From: Pedobacter chinensis
GTDB taxonomy: Bacteria > Bacteroidota > Bacteroidia > Sphingobacteriales > Sphingobacteriaceae
Direction of reading: 5' to 3'
Assembly: GCF_003339865.1 (NCBI RefSeq)
Contig: NZ_QPKV01000015.1
Span: 1-64,000 of the forward strand
DNA length: 64,000 nucleotides
Part shown: positions 1 through 7,037 of the stretch, piece by piece
Layout: every line of letters begins with the position of its first letter
How positions within the stretch are numbered: the first letter of the stretch is position 1
The notes under the pieces: generated by a model
Told to the model about the DNA's origin: nothing
Databases searched by the model: none
The model's input: only the letters and a program-made list of their open reading frames with translations
Program-made: the position numbers and the translations under genes

Positions 1-83
1 ATTATCGTCATTGCAAGGGAGCGTAACAACGAGCATCTGTTTTGCCAATGATTTTTAGAGCTTCCTCGCCGCCGGAATGGCTC

Positions 84-121
84 CTACCTTTTTCTTGATA
101 AAAAGGTAGCCAAAAATCAAG
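84..121. other. Hairpin with loop-complementary hexamer, copy A
   Basis: A perfect 10-bp stem (84-93 with 100-109) encloses the loop CTTGAT (94-99). The hexamer ATCAAG at 116-121 is complementary to the whole loop, as in an H-type pseudoknot. Copy B (14034-14071) is identical in these parts. Copy C (14715-14752) has different bases in both the stem and the loop pairing, yet every pair is kept. Confidence 0.6.
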
Positions 122-190
122 GCTTGGCCCCCTCCCCAGCCCTCCCCTTAAAGGGAGGGAGCTATTTACTAATATCGAAACTTTAATGGC

Positions 191-233
191 AACAGCGGAT
201 GAGGTCCGATGAAGGATCGGACTGACCGCTGTT
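191..233. other. Two-part long hairpin within repeat copy A
   Basis: The outer stem AACAGCGG (191-198) pairs with CCGCTGTT (226-233). The inner stem GTCCGAT (204-210) pairs with ATCGGAC (216-222) around a 5-base loop. Both stems are present unchanged in the other two copies, at 14140-14182 and 14822-14864. Confidence 0.65.
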
Positions 234-663
234 TTGTGCCTGCAAATCCGAATGGAACTGCACAAGTTTCAACGGCCTATCCTTCCATCATTTCCTATGC
301 CGGAGGACAGGGCGCAGAACCAGGCATCTCTGATAGGTTCATCTATAATAAGTCGTCATTGCGGGGAGGCACGACGAAGCAATCCGTTTTGTCTGTTGTT
401 AATTCACGCTAATTTTAGTTAGAAAGATTGCCTCACGCCACCTCGCATATCCTTTTCTTCCGTTCGCAATGGCGAGTGTTTCAACAATTTTTCATCAGTG
501 AACAGCATGCGAAAAACCAAAATCAATAAGTTCTTTTTACGAGTCCTTTCCCTTCAAGGGGAAAGGTGCCGATAGGCGGATAGGGGTTTTAACCAATGAT
601 TTTTAGAACTTCCTATGCCAGAGAATGCGTAACAGGAATTATAAAGGCGAAACAAGTAAGACT

Positions 664-1167
664 TTAGTTTCTCAGGTGTGGTTTTCGCCATTCCCAGGGT
701 GCTACCGGATGCGCATCCTGCCACAAACCTGTTTTATTTTTTCTGGCCATCATTTCTAATTGCGCATATAAGGTATCGGTAGGATATTTTTTGAAATGCC
801 AGGCCATGCCTTGCCTGATCATTTCCTGATTGATGACTTGTTTTTTACTGTTAACCACAACGGCGATCAGTCTTTTATATCGATCGTATTTTTCGCCGTA
901 AACGGTAACTTGTTGTGCGAAACACAAATTGGACAAGGCTGCTTTAGCCTGGTTTCCGAAAGGTTGCGATCCTCTTTTTTCAGGGCAATCTATATGGGCT
1001 AAACGGATTTTAACGGGTGTATTCTGATATAAAACTTCCATGGTGTCGCCATCCATAATGCGGACGACTTTCGCCATGAAAGTTTTGTTTACCGGGCCTT
1101 CACTCCTGTTCGTGGCGGCAACCGGCTGAAACCAGAGTAACAGCAGAAGCAGGGTTACTTTTCCCAT
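664..1167 (-). CDS. Secreted SNase (thermonuclease)-family nuclease
   Basis: A 167-residue protein with a signal peptide (hydrophobic about 5-16, ending VAA) followed by a single staphylococcal-nuclease fold. Visible motifs are DGDT at about 39-42, the catalytic Arg and Glu in IRLAHIDCPE (R55, E63) and the second Arg in DRYKRL (R99). All three catalytic residues are therefore kept, and it should be a Ca-dependent phosphodiesterase acting outside the cytoplasm. A GTG six bases upstream is possible, but the ATG at 1167 is preferred. The start lies inside the end of the small Cys-rich gene, so the two are translationally coupled as the last genes of the minus-strand operon. Whether the substrate is DNA or RNA, and the physiological role, are not shown. 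Confidence 0.87.
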   Translation of the reverse strand: MGKVTLLLLLLWFQPVAATNRSEGPVNKTFMAKVVRIMDGDTMEVLYQNTPVKIRLAHIDCPEKRGSQPFGNQAKAALSNLCFAQQVTVYGEKYDRYKRLIAVVVNSKKQVINQEMIRQGMAWHFKKYPTDTLYAQLEMMARKNKTGLWQDAHPVAPWEWRKPHLRN

Positions 1168-1364
1168 CCGCACAGTGTTTTACCCTGGCTTTTGGCTTTA
1201 TCCAAAGTGGTTTCGATAATTTTGCGCTGGCAATTGCTTAAGCCCCGGCAGGTGGATTTGTAATGGTATTTCTTGCCGCCTTCACTGTTACAAAGGTAAA
1301 CGGTCGTGCTTTCTTTGCAGGCAATACTGGTCAGAAAGAAAATAAATAGGGAGAGGGTTTTCAT
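1155..1364 (-). CDS. Small Cys-rich secreted protein
   Basis: A 69-residue protein with an N-terminal hydrophobic leader (about 3-15) ending at a Cys, which is a weak lipobox or a type I signal. The mature part has Cys residues in VYLCNS, STCRGLSNC and TLCGW, and is rich in Lys. The pattern CRGLxxC with flanking Cys suggests a small disulfide- or metal-stabilised fold. It overlaps the SNase gene by 13 bases, which points to a shared function; a partner or inhibitor of the nuclease is conceivable but not shown. I do not recognise a named family. The coupling and signal sequence support it as a real gene. Confidence 0.7.
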   Translation of the reverse strand: MKTLSLFIFFLTSIACKESTTVYLCNSEGGKKYHYKSTCRGLSNCQRKIIETTLDKAKSQGKTLCGWEK

Positions 1365-1375
1365 GGGATGTAAAA

Positions 1376-2251
1376 TTATTTTCCTAATATAATTCTTTGT
1401 ATTACAGGATCTAAATCTGAAGGCAGATCAGCTGTTTTGATCTGGAATTTTTTAATATTCATTGCGTTAAACCAATCAGTCCAATATTGATTGATTACGT
1501 CTTCTTCGTAAGGATTTTTTTTGGAAGGATTGATTCCTAAAACAAGAACTTCTAAATCCTGTAAATTGGTGGTTGCAGGTATAAAACCAAGCTGATTATT
1601 CTGAATAATTGATTTATAATTAGCGCTTGTAAGCTTTTTGGCTTGAATAAATGCAGGTGTAATATAAGAGCTTTTGTTTTTGTCAATTAATTTACTGTCT
1701 TTGTGATACATATAGCCATCTGTTATGATGACTAAAATATTTCTGTGCTTATCTTTGATACAATAATCATGAACCTTAGTTTTAAAGAACCGCCAAATAT
1801 CAGAACCGATATACTGCCCGTCTTTAATTGCGGATTGATAAATTTTTACTGGAATCTCAGAAAAGACTTTATCTACATTATCTATATCCTTTTTGCTGGA
1901 GAATTTATCAAAACTTACTTTTAACTGCTTGCTAAGTTCATTTATTTCGAAGCTTTTCGGTTGAGGGTCAAAGAAAACCTGCATCTGATCATTCAGGGTT
2001 ATTATTTTTTTCTGCTTCACATTGGAAAGGAACGCTTTCTCTACTGATTTGATATACTGGATGTCCCTTTGATAGTATCCAGGATATTTCTTCGGGTCAA
2101 TTCTATCGGAAAGATCCAATAAAAAACTGATGTTTAGGTTTTGAGATGTTATTTTTTGCTGTGATGCAGTTTGATTTTCCTTTGTTTCTTCTTTTGTGAA
2201 ACTTGAGCTGATTGCTATGAAAGGAATTAAAAGTAAAAATTTGATTTTCAT
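1376..2251 (-). CDS. Secreted VWA-like protein
   Basis: A 291-residue protein with an N-terminal hydrophobic signal (about 3-17) and a domain that looks like a von Willebrand A fold. A beta strand ending in LLDLSDR (44-50) corresponds to the MIDAS strand, and a later strand NILVIITDGY (171-180) supplies the second Asp. The first motif reads DLSDR where classical MIDAS has DxSxS, so metal binding may be altered. It sits 10 bases before the downstream end of the coiled-coil membrane protein gene and is surely co-transcribed with it. By analogy with other VWA proteins beside TerB genes it may bind protein partners in the periplasm. No specific function can be assigned. Confidence 0.72.
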   Translation of the reverse strand: MKIKFLLLIPFIAISSSFTKEETKENQTASQQKITSQNLNISFLLDLSDRIDPKKYPGYYQRDIQYIKSVEKAFLSNVKQKKIITLNDQMQVFFDPQPKSFEINELSKQLKVSFDKFSSKKDIDNVDKVFSEIPVKIYQSAIKDGQYIGSDIWRFFKTKVHDYCIKDKHRNILVIITDGYMYHKDSKLIDKNKSSYITPAFIQAKKLTSANYKSIIQNNQLGFIPATTNLQDLEVLVLGINPSKKNPYEEDVINQYWTDWFNAMNIKKFQIKTADLPSDLDPVIQRIILGK

Positions 2252-2261
2252 GGTAATGGCC

Positions 2262-3590
2262 TTAAACTACAGATAAATAAACCGAATTTTGCGAGTCTGC
2301 ACTAGCTCCAACTCCTTCACAGTGATTTTTATATACATCAATACATTCTTTCACTAAATTTTGTGTCTCCGTTTTCGATACGAATAATTTTTCACTGATG
2401 AATGTTATCCAGCCCTGTACGTATTCAGAGGCATACAGCACATATTCTTTCGTTGGGATAATAACCGCGTCAATTATTCTCTGTAGCTCCGAAATTCTTC
2501 CATTTGATTTAGCAATAAGTTCCTTAATGCTGTTCAATTCTAAGATAACGGCGTCTTTTTGTTTATCAAGATCTGAAATCCTTTCCTGATGAATGAGAAT
2601 ATCCTTTTGTCTCCTTTGCTGTTCATGTTTTATCTTGTCTTTTTCTTTATGTTCTTTCATTATAAAATCAAACACTAAACCCCAAATCACATATACCATG
2701 AAACCAGCGAAGATGATGCCCCAAAATTGAATTTTAGTAAAAGCTGTGGGCAAGTCAAATGGGAGCGAATTGAAGGTTTTATTCATATCATAAATTTTTT
2801 CTTCAATTTGATAAGCCAGGATTGCATCAAACACAAATGTGATTAGAACTAAAATTCCAATTTTAATGTAGTTTATCGCACTTTTACTTTCACTAAACAT
2901 GTGAATTAAAAATCCTAACCCCAAGAATACAAATGGGATCAACGTTACAAAAGCTCCTTCTAGTGTTCCGTCCTCCCAAGCCTTATCAAATGCTTTAGGA
3001 TCAAGAACATTCATCATCAAATTACTATCAGGATCAAATGTTTTGAAGAAAGCGGAGTATGATGTAGAAATATAAAAGGTAAATAAATATAAACTTATCG
3101 GAATAAGAATGATCATACCAATCCAAAACTTGGTGGATGCTCCTTTTTTTGCGTTGATGTGGTATTTTTCTGGATCTCGGGCTAAGTCATTAATTTCAAA
3201 TTTTAAGCTCTCAATGTTATCTTTTACTGATCTAATGTTATCGTTAACTCTATTAATTTGTTCTTCTTTATTCTCTTTAGTTACGGTAAGTGCTTTTATC
3301 TCAGTTTCTTTATTCTTTTGCTCATTTATGTATGGCTCTTTAATCTGTCTTTGTTTTTCTACCAATTCTTTTTCTTCATTTTGGAATTTGGCATATATTG
3401 CATCTAAACATATAGATAGAGCTTGTGAACCACCAATATTTCTAGAGCCATCTCTGAAACCTGCTTCATGATAAGTTCTTTTTCTTGCTTCCTCTGTTTC
3501 TCCAATTTGATTTTTTATCACTTCATCTTTTTCATCTGAAGATTCAGTTACAGGTTTAAGGCGGAATAAATTTTTAATTTGACTGGTCAT
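2262..3590 (-). CDS. Coiled-coil membrane protein of the TerB/VWA operon
   Basis: A 442-residue protein with a symmetric layout. A soluble N-terminus leads into a long Lys/Glu-rich coiled coil (about 65-137), then four hydrophobic segments (about 155-175, 212-231, 241-261, 288-311), a second coiled coil (about 312-375) and a soluble C-terminal region. There is no ATPase, transporter or channel motif. Two coiled coils flanking a membrane core suggest a scaffold or sensor in the inner membrane. The TerB-like gene ends 6 bases upstream and the VWA-like gene begins 10 bases downstream, so the three are one transcription unit. I do not recognise the family beyond this architecture. Confidence 0.75.
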   Translation of the reverse strand: MTSQIKNLFRLKPVTESSDEKDEVIKNQIGETEEARKRTYHEAGFRDGSRNIGGSQALSICLDAIYAKFQNEEKELVEKQRQIKEPYINEQKNKETEIKALTVTKENKEEQINRVNDNIRSVKDNIESLKFEINDLARDPEKYHINAKKGASTKFWIGMIILIPISLYLFTFYISTSYSAFFKTFDPDSNLMMNVLDPKAFDKAWEDGTLEGAFVTLIPFVFLGLGFLIHMFSESKSAINYIKIGILVLITFVFDAILAYQIEEKIYDMNKTFNSLPFDLPTAFTKIQFWGIIFAGFMVYVIWGLVFDFIMKEHKEKDKIKHEQQRRQKDILIHQERISDLDKQKDAVILELNSIKELIAKSNGRISELQRIIDAVIIPTKEYVLYASEYVQGWITFISEKLFVSKTETQNLVKECIDVYKNHCEGVGASADSQNSVYLSVV

Positions 3591-3596
3591 AATGCT

Positions 3597-4004
3597 TTAA
3601 TTTTGAAGTTCGTTAATAATTTCATTCTTGGTTTTACCTTGTTTCACAGATTCCAAAAAGTAGTCGGCAAGTGCAACAATATTTTCATCAACAAAACCAA
3701 AAAGTTTGATGTATTTTTGTAAGGCAGAACGTTCATTGTCATCGATCTCATTATCAGCCCAAATCATCACGCTTAAATCATAGAGATAGTCTATTTTTTC
3801 TTCCAGAACATTGGGTAAAGTATTTTTTGAATCAATGGGCTTAAGAAGAATTTGGTCGAGGCTTTTTGCCGCAACACCCCTTTCCTCTGCAAATTTGTAT
3901 AACATTTTTAGTTCGAGTGCGCTAAAGTCTTCATCGCAAATTGCCATTTGGTAAAGTCTCAGGAAATGAGCTTTAAGTTTTTCTGGTACTTGAATAATCT
4001 CCAT
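3597..4004 (-). CDS. TerB-like helical protein
   Basis: A 135-residue, all-helical, soluble protein with the acidic repeats typical of the TerB (tellurite resistance B) superfamily. The first is AICDEDFSALELKML (about 21-35) and the second is WADNEIDDNERSALQKY (about 82-98). These pseudo-symmetric Asp/Glu sites are where TerB proteins bind metal. It is small, like stand-alone TerB domains, with no membrane segment. It is tightly linked to a coiled-coil membrane protein and a VWA-like protein, a combination reminiscent of Ter-type stress modules; no terC, terD or terZ homologue is present. A role in tellurite resistance should not be assumed. Confidence 0.78.
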   Translation of the reverse strand: MEIIQVPEKLKAHFLRLYQMAICDEDFSALELKMLYKFAEERGVAAKSLDQILLKPIDSKNTLPNVLEEKIDYLYDLSVMIWADNEIDDNERSALQKYIKLFGFVDENIVALADYFLESVKQGKTKNEIINELQN

Positions 4005-4008
4005 ATAA

Positions 4009-4383
4009 TTAGTTTTTAGTTTTGGGTAAAATAATCCTGTCTCTGATATATGTTTTTTTTAGCGGGAGGCTCTTGATTCCTTTTTCTTTTACGACAATCT
4101 TTTTTTTCAAAAAGAATACGACCAAAAACAGTATTCCGGTTATAATATCGAATGGAATCCAGATGCTTTTTTTATACATATAAAAAGGGAACACAGGGTT
4201 AAAAAGAAAAAGTATAATTGTAAAAACAACGATAAGTGTAATATTTTTAAGTTTTATAAAATGGTAGATTGCCAGGGTTGCGCTTATTGAAACTATAATT
4301 CTGAGAAATGTATAATATTCAATCGGCAATTTTACTATAGCAATGAAACAACATACAGCACAGCAGATAAACAGGAATTTCAT
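4009..4383 (-). CDS. Small membrane protein, DUF6804-like
   Basis: A 124-residue, very hydrophobic protein with three or four membrane segments (about 2-14, 22-42, 48-65, 77-94) and a short Lys-rich tail. The layout, with an early IEYYTFLR motif and a central LFNPVFPFYM motif, resembles the small family DUF6804, whose function is unknown. It is the first gene of the compact minus-strand operon; its stop lies 4 bases before the TerB-like start. The family call rests on remembered pattern only. Confidence 0.68.
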   Translation of the reverse strand: MKFLFICCAVCCFIAIVKLPIEYYTFLRIIVSISATLAIYHFIKLKNITLIVVFTIILFLFNPVFPFYMYKKSIWIPFDIITGILFLVVFFLKKKIVVKEKGIKSLPLKKTYIRDRIILPKTKN

Positions 4384-4418
4384 ATCACTTAAATTTTAAA
4401 GGTTATTTTTTCAAAATG

Positions 4419-4462
4419 CGGGATTGCTTTTTGCCTGAACTATTGACTTAGCGGCAATCCCG
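4419..4462 (-). terminator. Possible terminator after the HsdR-N-like gene
   Basis: A 9-bp perfect inverted repeat, CGGGATTGC (4419-4427) and GCAATCCCG (4454-4462), lies just downstream of the minus-strand stop at 4488. A 26-base loop with a possible inner GCC/GGC pairing separates the arms. The following T tract on the minus strand is short, so termination efficiency is uncertain. Confidence 0.4.
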
Positions 4463-4487
4463 ACATTTAGTTGAGAGCAAAGCGTTA

Positions 4488-5549
4488 CTAATAATTTTCT
4501 ACCGTTTGATGCAATTGGTTTCTGTAGTCGTATAGTTCATCCAAGCTATTGATCAGTTTTTTCTCTCCGGCATCTTTTCCGTTATGAAAAGTTTCGAGGT
4601 ATTTGTTTGTGGTATTGAAATGGAATCTACAGATGGGTTTCCGGTTATTATCATCTAATAAAACCCCGAAATAAGATTGGGTATCTCTGGCGGCAATGCG
4701 TACCGCAGAAATCTTTTCGCGTAAAATTGCTTTCACAATTTGAAAAGCTTCCAGCTCTTCTTCGGTGGTAACCACTTTGGATTCATTATTTTCATCAATT
4801 GAATTGATTTTGATATCACTTGGTGGTTCAGGCTTTTCACTCATGTTTAAGGCTGATTTCAGTCGATCGCTAATGGATTCGTTAATTGAAATGGTTAAGG
4901 CCTTTTTGGTATATTCTTTAAAAACCAGCATCCGGTTTGCTGTTAAAGGTTTATCAAAGAAACGGTTTACCAACAACCTGATCATTTCATCAGAAGGTTG
5001 ATCGATCTCTTTTTCAAATTCTTTCCTGATGGCTTTAATGTATTTCAGTCCTTCGGCCGAATCCAGAATGGCTTCCAGGTTGTATTCGTTTTTGGTAAAA
5101 CTCTGCAGGATTTTAATGGCATTATCTTTCAGGTCTTCTATATCAATAGTTAGAAAAGGCTTCTCATCCATGATGTTTGGTTTCTCCAGATCGGCATAAA
5201 AGTTATATACAGTACCATTGGTTAGTACGCCAAACCTGGCTTTGGAAACATGATAATAGCGATGCAACTGAGAGTTATGGGCATCGGCACTTTCTTTCCA
5301 GTGTTTACATTCGAAAATGAGAATGGGCTCATTGTTTTTGCGAATCACGTAATCTACCTTTTCTCCTTTTTTAGTACCGATATCACAAATGTGTTCAGGC
5401 ACCACTTCTGTAGGATTAAATATATCGTAACCTAAAATTTGAATGAAAGGCATTACAAAGGCGTTTTTTGTAGCCTCTTCGGTATTAATCTGGTCTTTTA
5501 ATCCGACTACTCTTTGATGTAGCTGTTCGAGCTTTAATTTAAGATCCAT
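4488..5549 (-). CDS. HsdR-N-like PD-(D/E)XK protein, probable nuclease
   Basis: A 353-residue protein whose N-terminal 140 residues match the type I restriction R-subunit N-terminal fold. Features are the helix with EEATK (24-28), LGYDIFNPTEVVPE (39-52), the catalytic Asp in GEKVDYVI (D66) and the ExK in ILIFECKHW (E80, K82). The conserved triad suggests a competent Mg-dependent endonuclease core. There is no helicase domain and no HsdM or HsdS gene nearby, so this is not a complete type I system. The C-terminal region (about 255-350) is a separate soluble domain of unknown role. It is transcribed on its own, with a terminator-like hairpin between it and the TerB operon. Solitary proteins of this kind are common in Bacteroidota and a defence role is only inferred. 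Confidence 0.78.
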   Translation of the reverse strand: MDLKLKLEQLHQRVVGLKDQINTEEATKNAFVMPFIQILGYDIFNPTEVVPEHICDIGTKKGEKVDYVIRKNNEPILIFECKHWKESADAHNSQLHRYYHVSKARFGVLTNGTVYNFYADLEKPNIMDEKPFLTIDIEDLKDNAIKILQSFTKNEYNLEAILDSAEGLKYIKAIRKEFEKEIDQPSDEMIRLLVNRFFDKPLTANRMLVFKEYTKKALTISINESISDRLKSALNMSEKPEPPSDIKINSIDENNESKVVTTEEELEAFQIVKAILREKISAVRIAARDTQSYFGVLLDDNNRKPICRFHFNTTNKYLETFHNGKDAGEKKLINSLDELYDYRNQLHQTVENY

Positions 5550-5578
5550 TTTAGTTGGGGTTGATTAGTTTGTTTAAT

Positions 5579-5586
5579 CAAATGTA
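5579..5586 (-). promoter_or_regulatory. -7 box TACATTTG for the HsdR-N-like gene
   Basis: Read on the minus strand this octamer matches the Bacteroidota -7 consensus TAnnTTTG exactly. It lies 30 bases before the start codon at 5549. No TTG at the usual -33 spacing is visible, so support is partial. Confidence 0.4.
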
Positions 5587-5799
5587 TAACAGCTTCAATC
5601 ACTTTTATTACGGGAAACCGTAAAGCGTAGTGATTCATTCCCAGTGGCTTATTGGATAAATTAATTTGATCGTGAATAAATGATAATGGCACCTTGACAG
5701 AGCCTTTAGGAAATTGTTTAAAATAGTTTGTTTGTTTTTACATCTGGTGGTTAGTGAGGACACGTACCACGGCCCGAGCCGCTCTCTGAACAAACTAAC

Positions 5800-5958
5800 C
5801 ATGAATCTTTCGAACACTTCCTGTATCTTCACAGATCAAACACTTTAATTCCGCTGCTATTAAATCTGCGTCATCTGTGCAATCCGCGGGAAAAAATCTC
5901 GCCCGCTGATCACGCGAATCTCGCAGATTCATCCCTGATCAATTTTTAGATTAAGAAA
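5800..5958. repeat. 159-bp direct repeat, left copy
   Basis: This segment recurs at 6188-6346, exactly 388 bases further on, with only a few substitutions near the left end. The right part contains the inverted motif AATCTGCG and CGCAGATT flanking a GC-rich core, a type of repeat frequent in Bacteroidota intergenic DNA. The whole gap from 5550 to 6360 has no convincing gene; short minus-strand frames in it merely run through the repeats. Confidence 0.85.
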
Positions 5959-6187
5959 TGACGTACCATCCCCGGCATTGGGTAGAATAAACCTTGGTAA
6001 TGGTACCGTCACAGTGAATCTCCTTCAGAAAGTTATCGTTTTTGGGCTATTTGGTAAATGGAATTGAAACAGTGAGATTGCCACAAAACGATGAACGATC
6101 GTTTTTCAATGACGACCGCTTTGGTTCCCATTTGTCGTCTTTTTAGACCACTGTGAAGAGACTGAGTCGTTCCATGATCGAACCTAT

Positions 6188-6346
6188 CATGAACCGGCCG
6201 AACACTTCCTGTATCTTCACAGATCAAACACTTTAACTCCGCTGCTATTAAATCTGCGTCATCTGTGCAATCCGCGGGAAAAAATCTCGCCCGCTGATCA
6301 CGCGAATCTCGCAGATTAATCCCTGATCAATTTTTAGATTAAGAAA
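6188..6346. repeat. 159-bp direct repeat, right copy
   Basis: Second copy of the segment at 5800-5958, ending 14 bases before the stop of the response regulator gene. The symmetric AATCTGCG/CGCAGATT core may fold into a hairpin and could act as a transcription stop for the kinase/regulator operon. Confidence 0.85.
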
Positions 6347-6360
6347 CTGTTTAAAGGGTT

Positions 6361-7029
6361 CTAAATAATTCCGAAATCCTTACAATACGCCACAAGTTGC
6401 TCATTTTTGGAAAATCCTAATACTTCTTTCATTAAATTGAGGCGCTTTTCTACACTACTCAAACCAGATGGCTTAATATTGTTCTGCTGCAGATAAGTAG
6501 GGATATCTTTTTGTAAGGTGCCCTGAGAAAGCAGGGAAATAATGGTGATATCGAAATCTGTAAATTCGTAGGTATTCTTTTGCCTGAGCGATTGGCGGAG
6601 ATCGGATGAAATATAAATCTTGTTTTGGGCAAGGGCTTCAATGGCCAGTTTAAGCTCTTTGGCATCGTGACGTGCTTTACGAACGTAGGCATTGATGCCC
6701 GTTTGTTTAAAAAGGGAATCGATAATGGCTGTTTTGGTTTCTGCGGAGAATACCAGAACCTTCATGTTTGGCTGGATTTGCTTGACTGCATTGATTAAAG
6801 CAGTACCATCTTTAATGACTTGAGCACGATGATCTTCCTCAAAAGAAAGGTCGGTAATTAACAGATCAAAGGGTTGATCATCATGGATATTTTTTTTAAT
6901 GTGCATCAATGCATCGTCACAATAATAGGTATATTCTGTTCGGGTAATCCCAAAATCTTCCAATGTTTTTCTTACAGAAATACTGGTGCTTTCGTGGTCT
7001 TCTGCAATTAATACTCTTTTGAACATCAT
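6361..7029 (-). CDS. Response regulator with HTH output domain
   Basis: A 222-residue two-component regulator. The receiver domain (about 4-130) shows the acidic pair E10/D11, the phospho-acceptor Asp in LLITDLSF (D60), a Ser/Thr strand VLVFSAET and a Lys in YVRKARH. The C-terminal part (about 150-222) is a helix-turn-helix of the LuxR-like kind seen in Bacteroidota regulators, with FDITIISLLSQG leading the first helix. It starts 8 bases after the upstream kinase stops, so it is almost certainly the partner of that kinase. Two adjacent ATG codons can start it. The target genes are not evident. Confidence 0.88.
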   Translation of the reverse strand: MMFKRVLIAEDHESTSISVRKTLEDFGITRTEYTYYCDDALMHIKKNIHDDQPFDLLITDLSFEEDHRAQVIKDGTALINAVKQIQPNMKVLVFSAETKTAIIDSLFKQTGINAYVRKARHDAKELKLAIEALAQNKIYISSDLRQSLRQKNTYEFTDFDITIISLLSQGTLQKDIPTYLQQNNIKPSGLSSVEKRLNLMKEVLGFSKNEQLVAYCKDFGII

Positions 7030-7037
7030 TAATCAAT

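Larger units (their letters stand above)
1..590. repeat. Dispersed repeat block, copy A (non-coding)
   Basis: About 590 bases without a credible gene, built from modules that recur near 14000-15350. In order they are: a hairpin with a complementary downstream hexamer (84-121), a pyrimidine/purine hairpin (140-159), a long two-part hairpin (191-233), a segment with REP-like inverted ends (about 353-477), and a short hairpin followed by a conserved tail (about 541-586). The block is collinear with about 14008-14532, giving a direct repeat of roughly 530 bases some 13.95 kb apart. Short reading frames here follow the repeat and have no protein-like features. Such repeats are familiar in Bacteroidota genomes; their function is unknown. 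Confidence 0.8.

Noticed and set aside
3597..4004. Tellurite resistance operon
   Set aside because: Only a TerB-like protein is present; TerC, TerD and related genes are absent, so resistance is not supported.
4488..5549. A complete type I restriction system
   Set aside because: Only an HsdR-N-like nuclease domain is present; no helicase domain, HsdM or HsdS is found.
5635..6227. Two short minus-strand reading frames in the duplicated gap
   Set aside because: Both run through the 159-bp repeat, have no protein-like composition or motif, and lack upstream signals.
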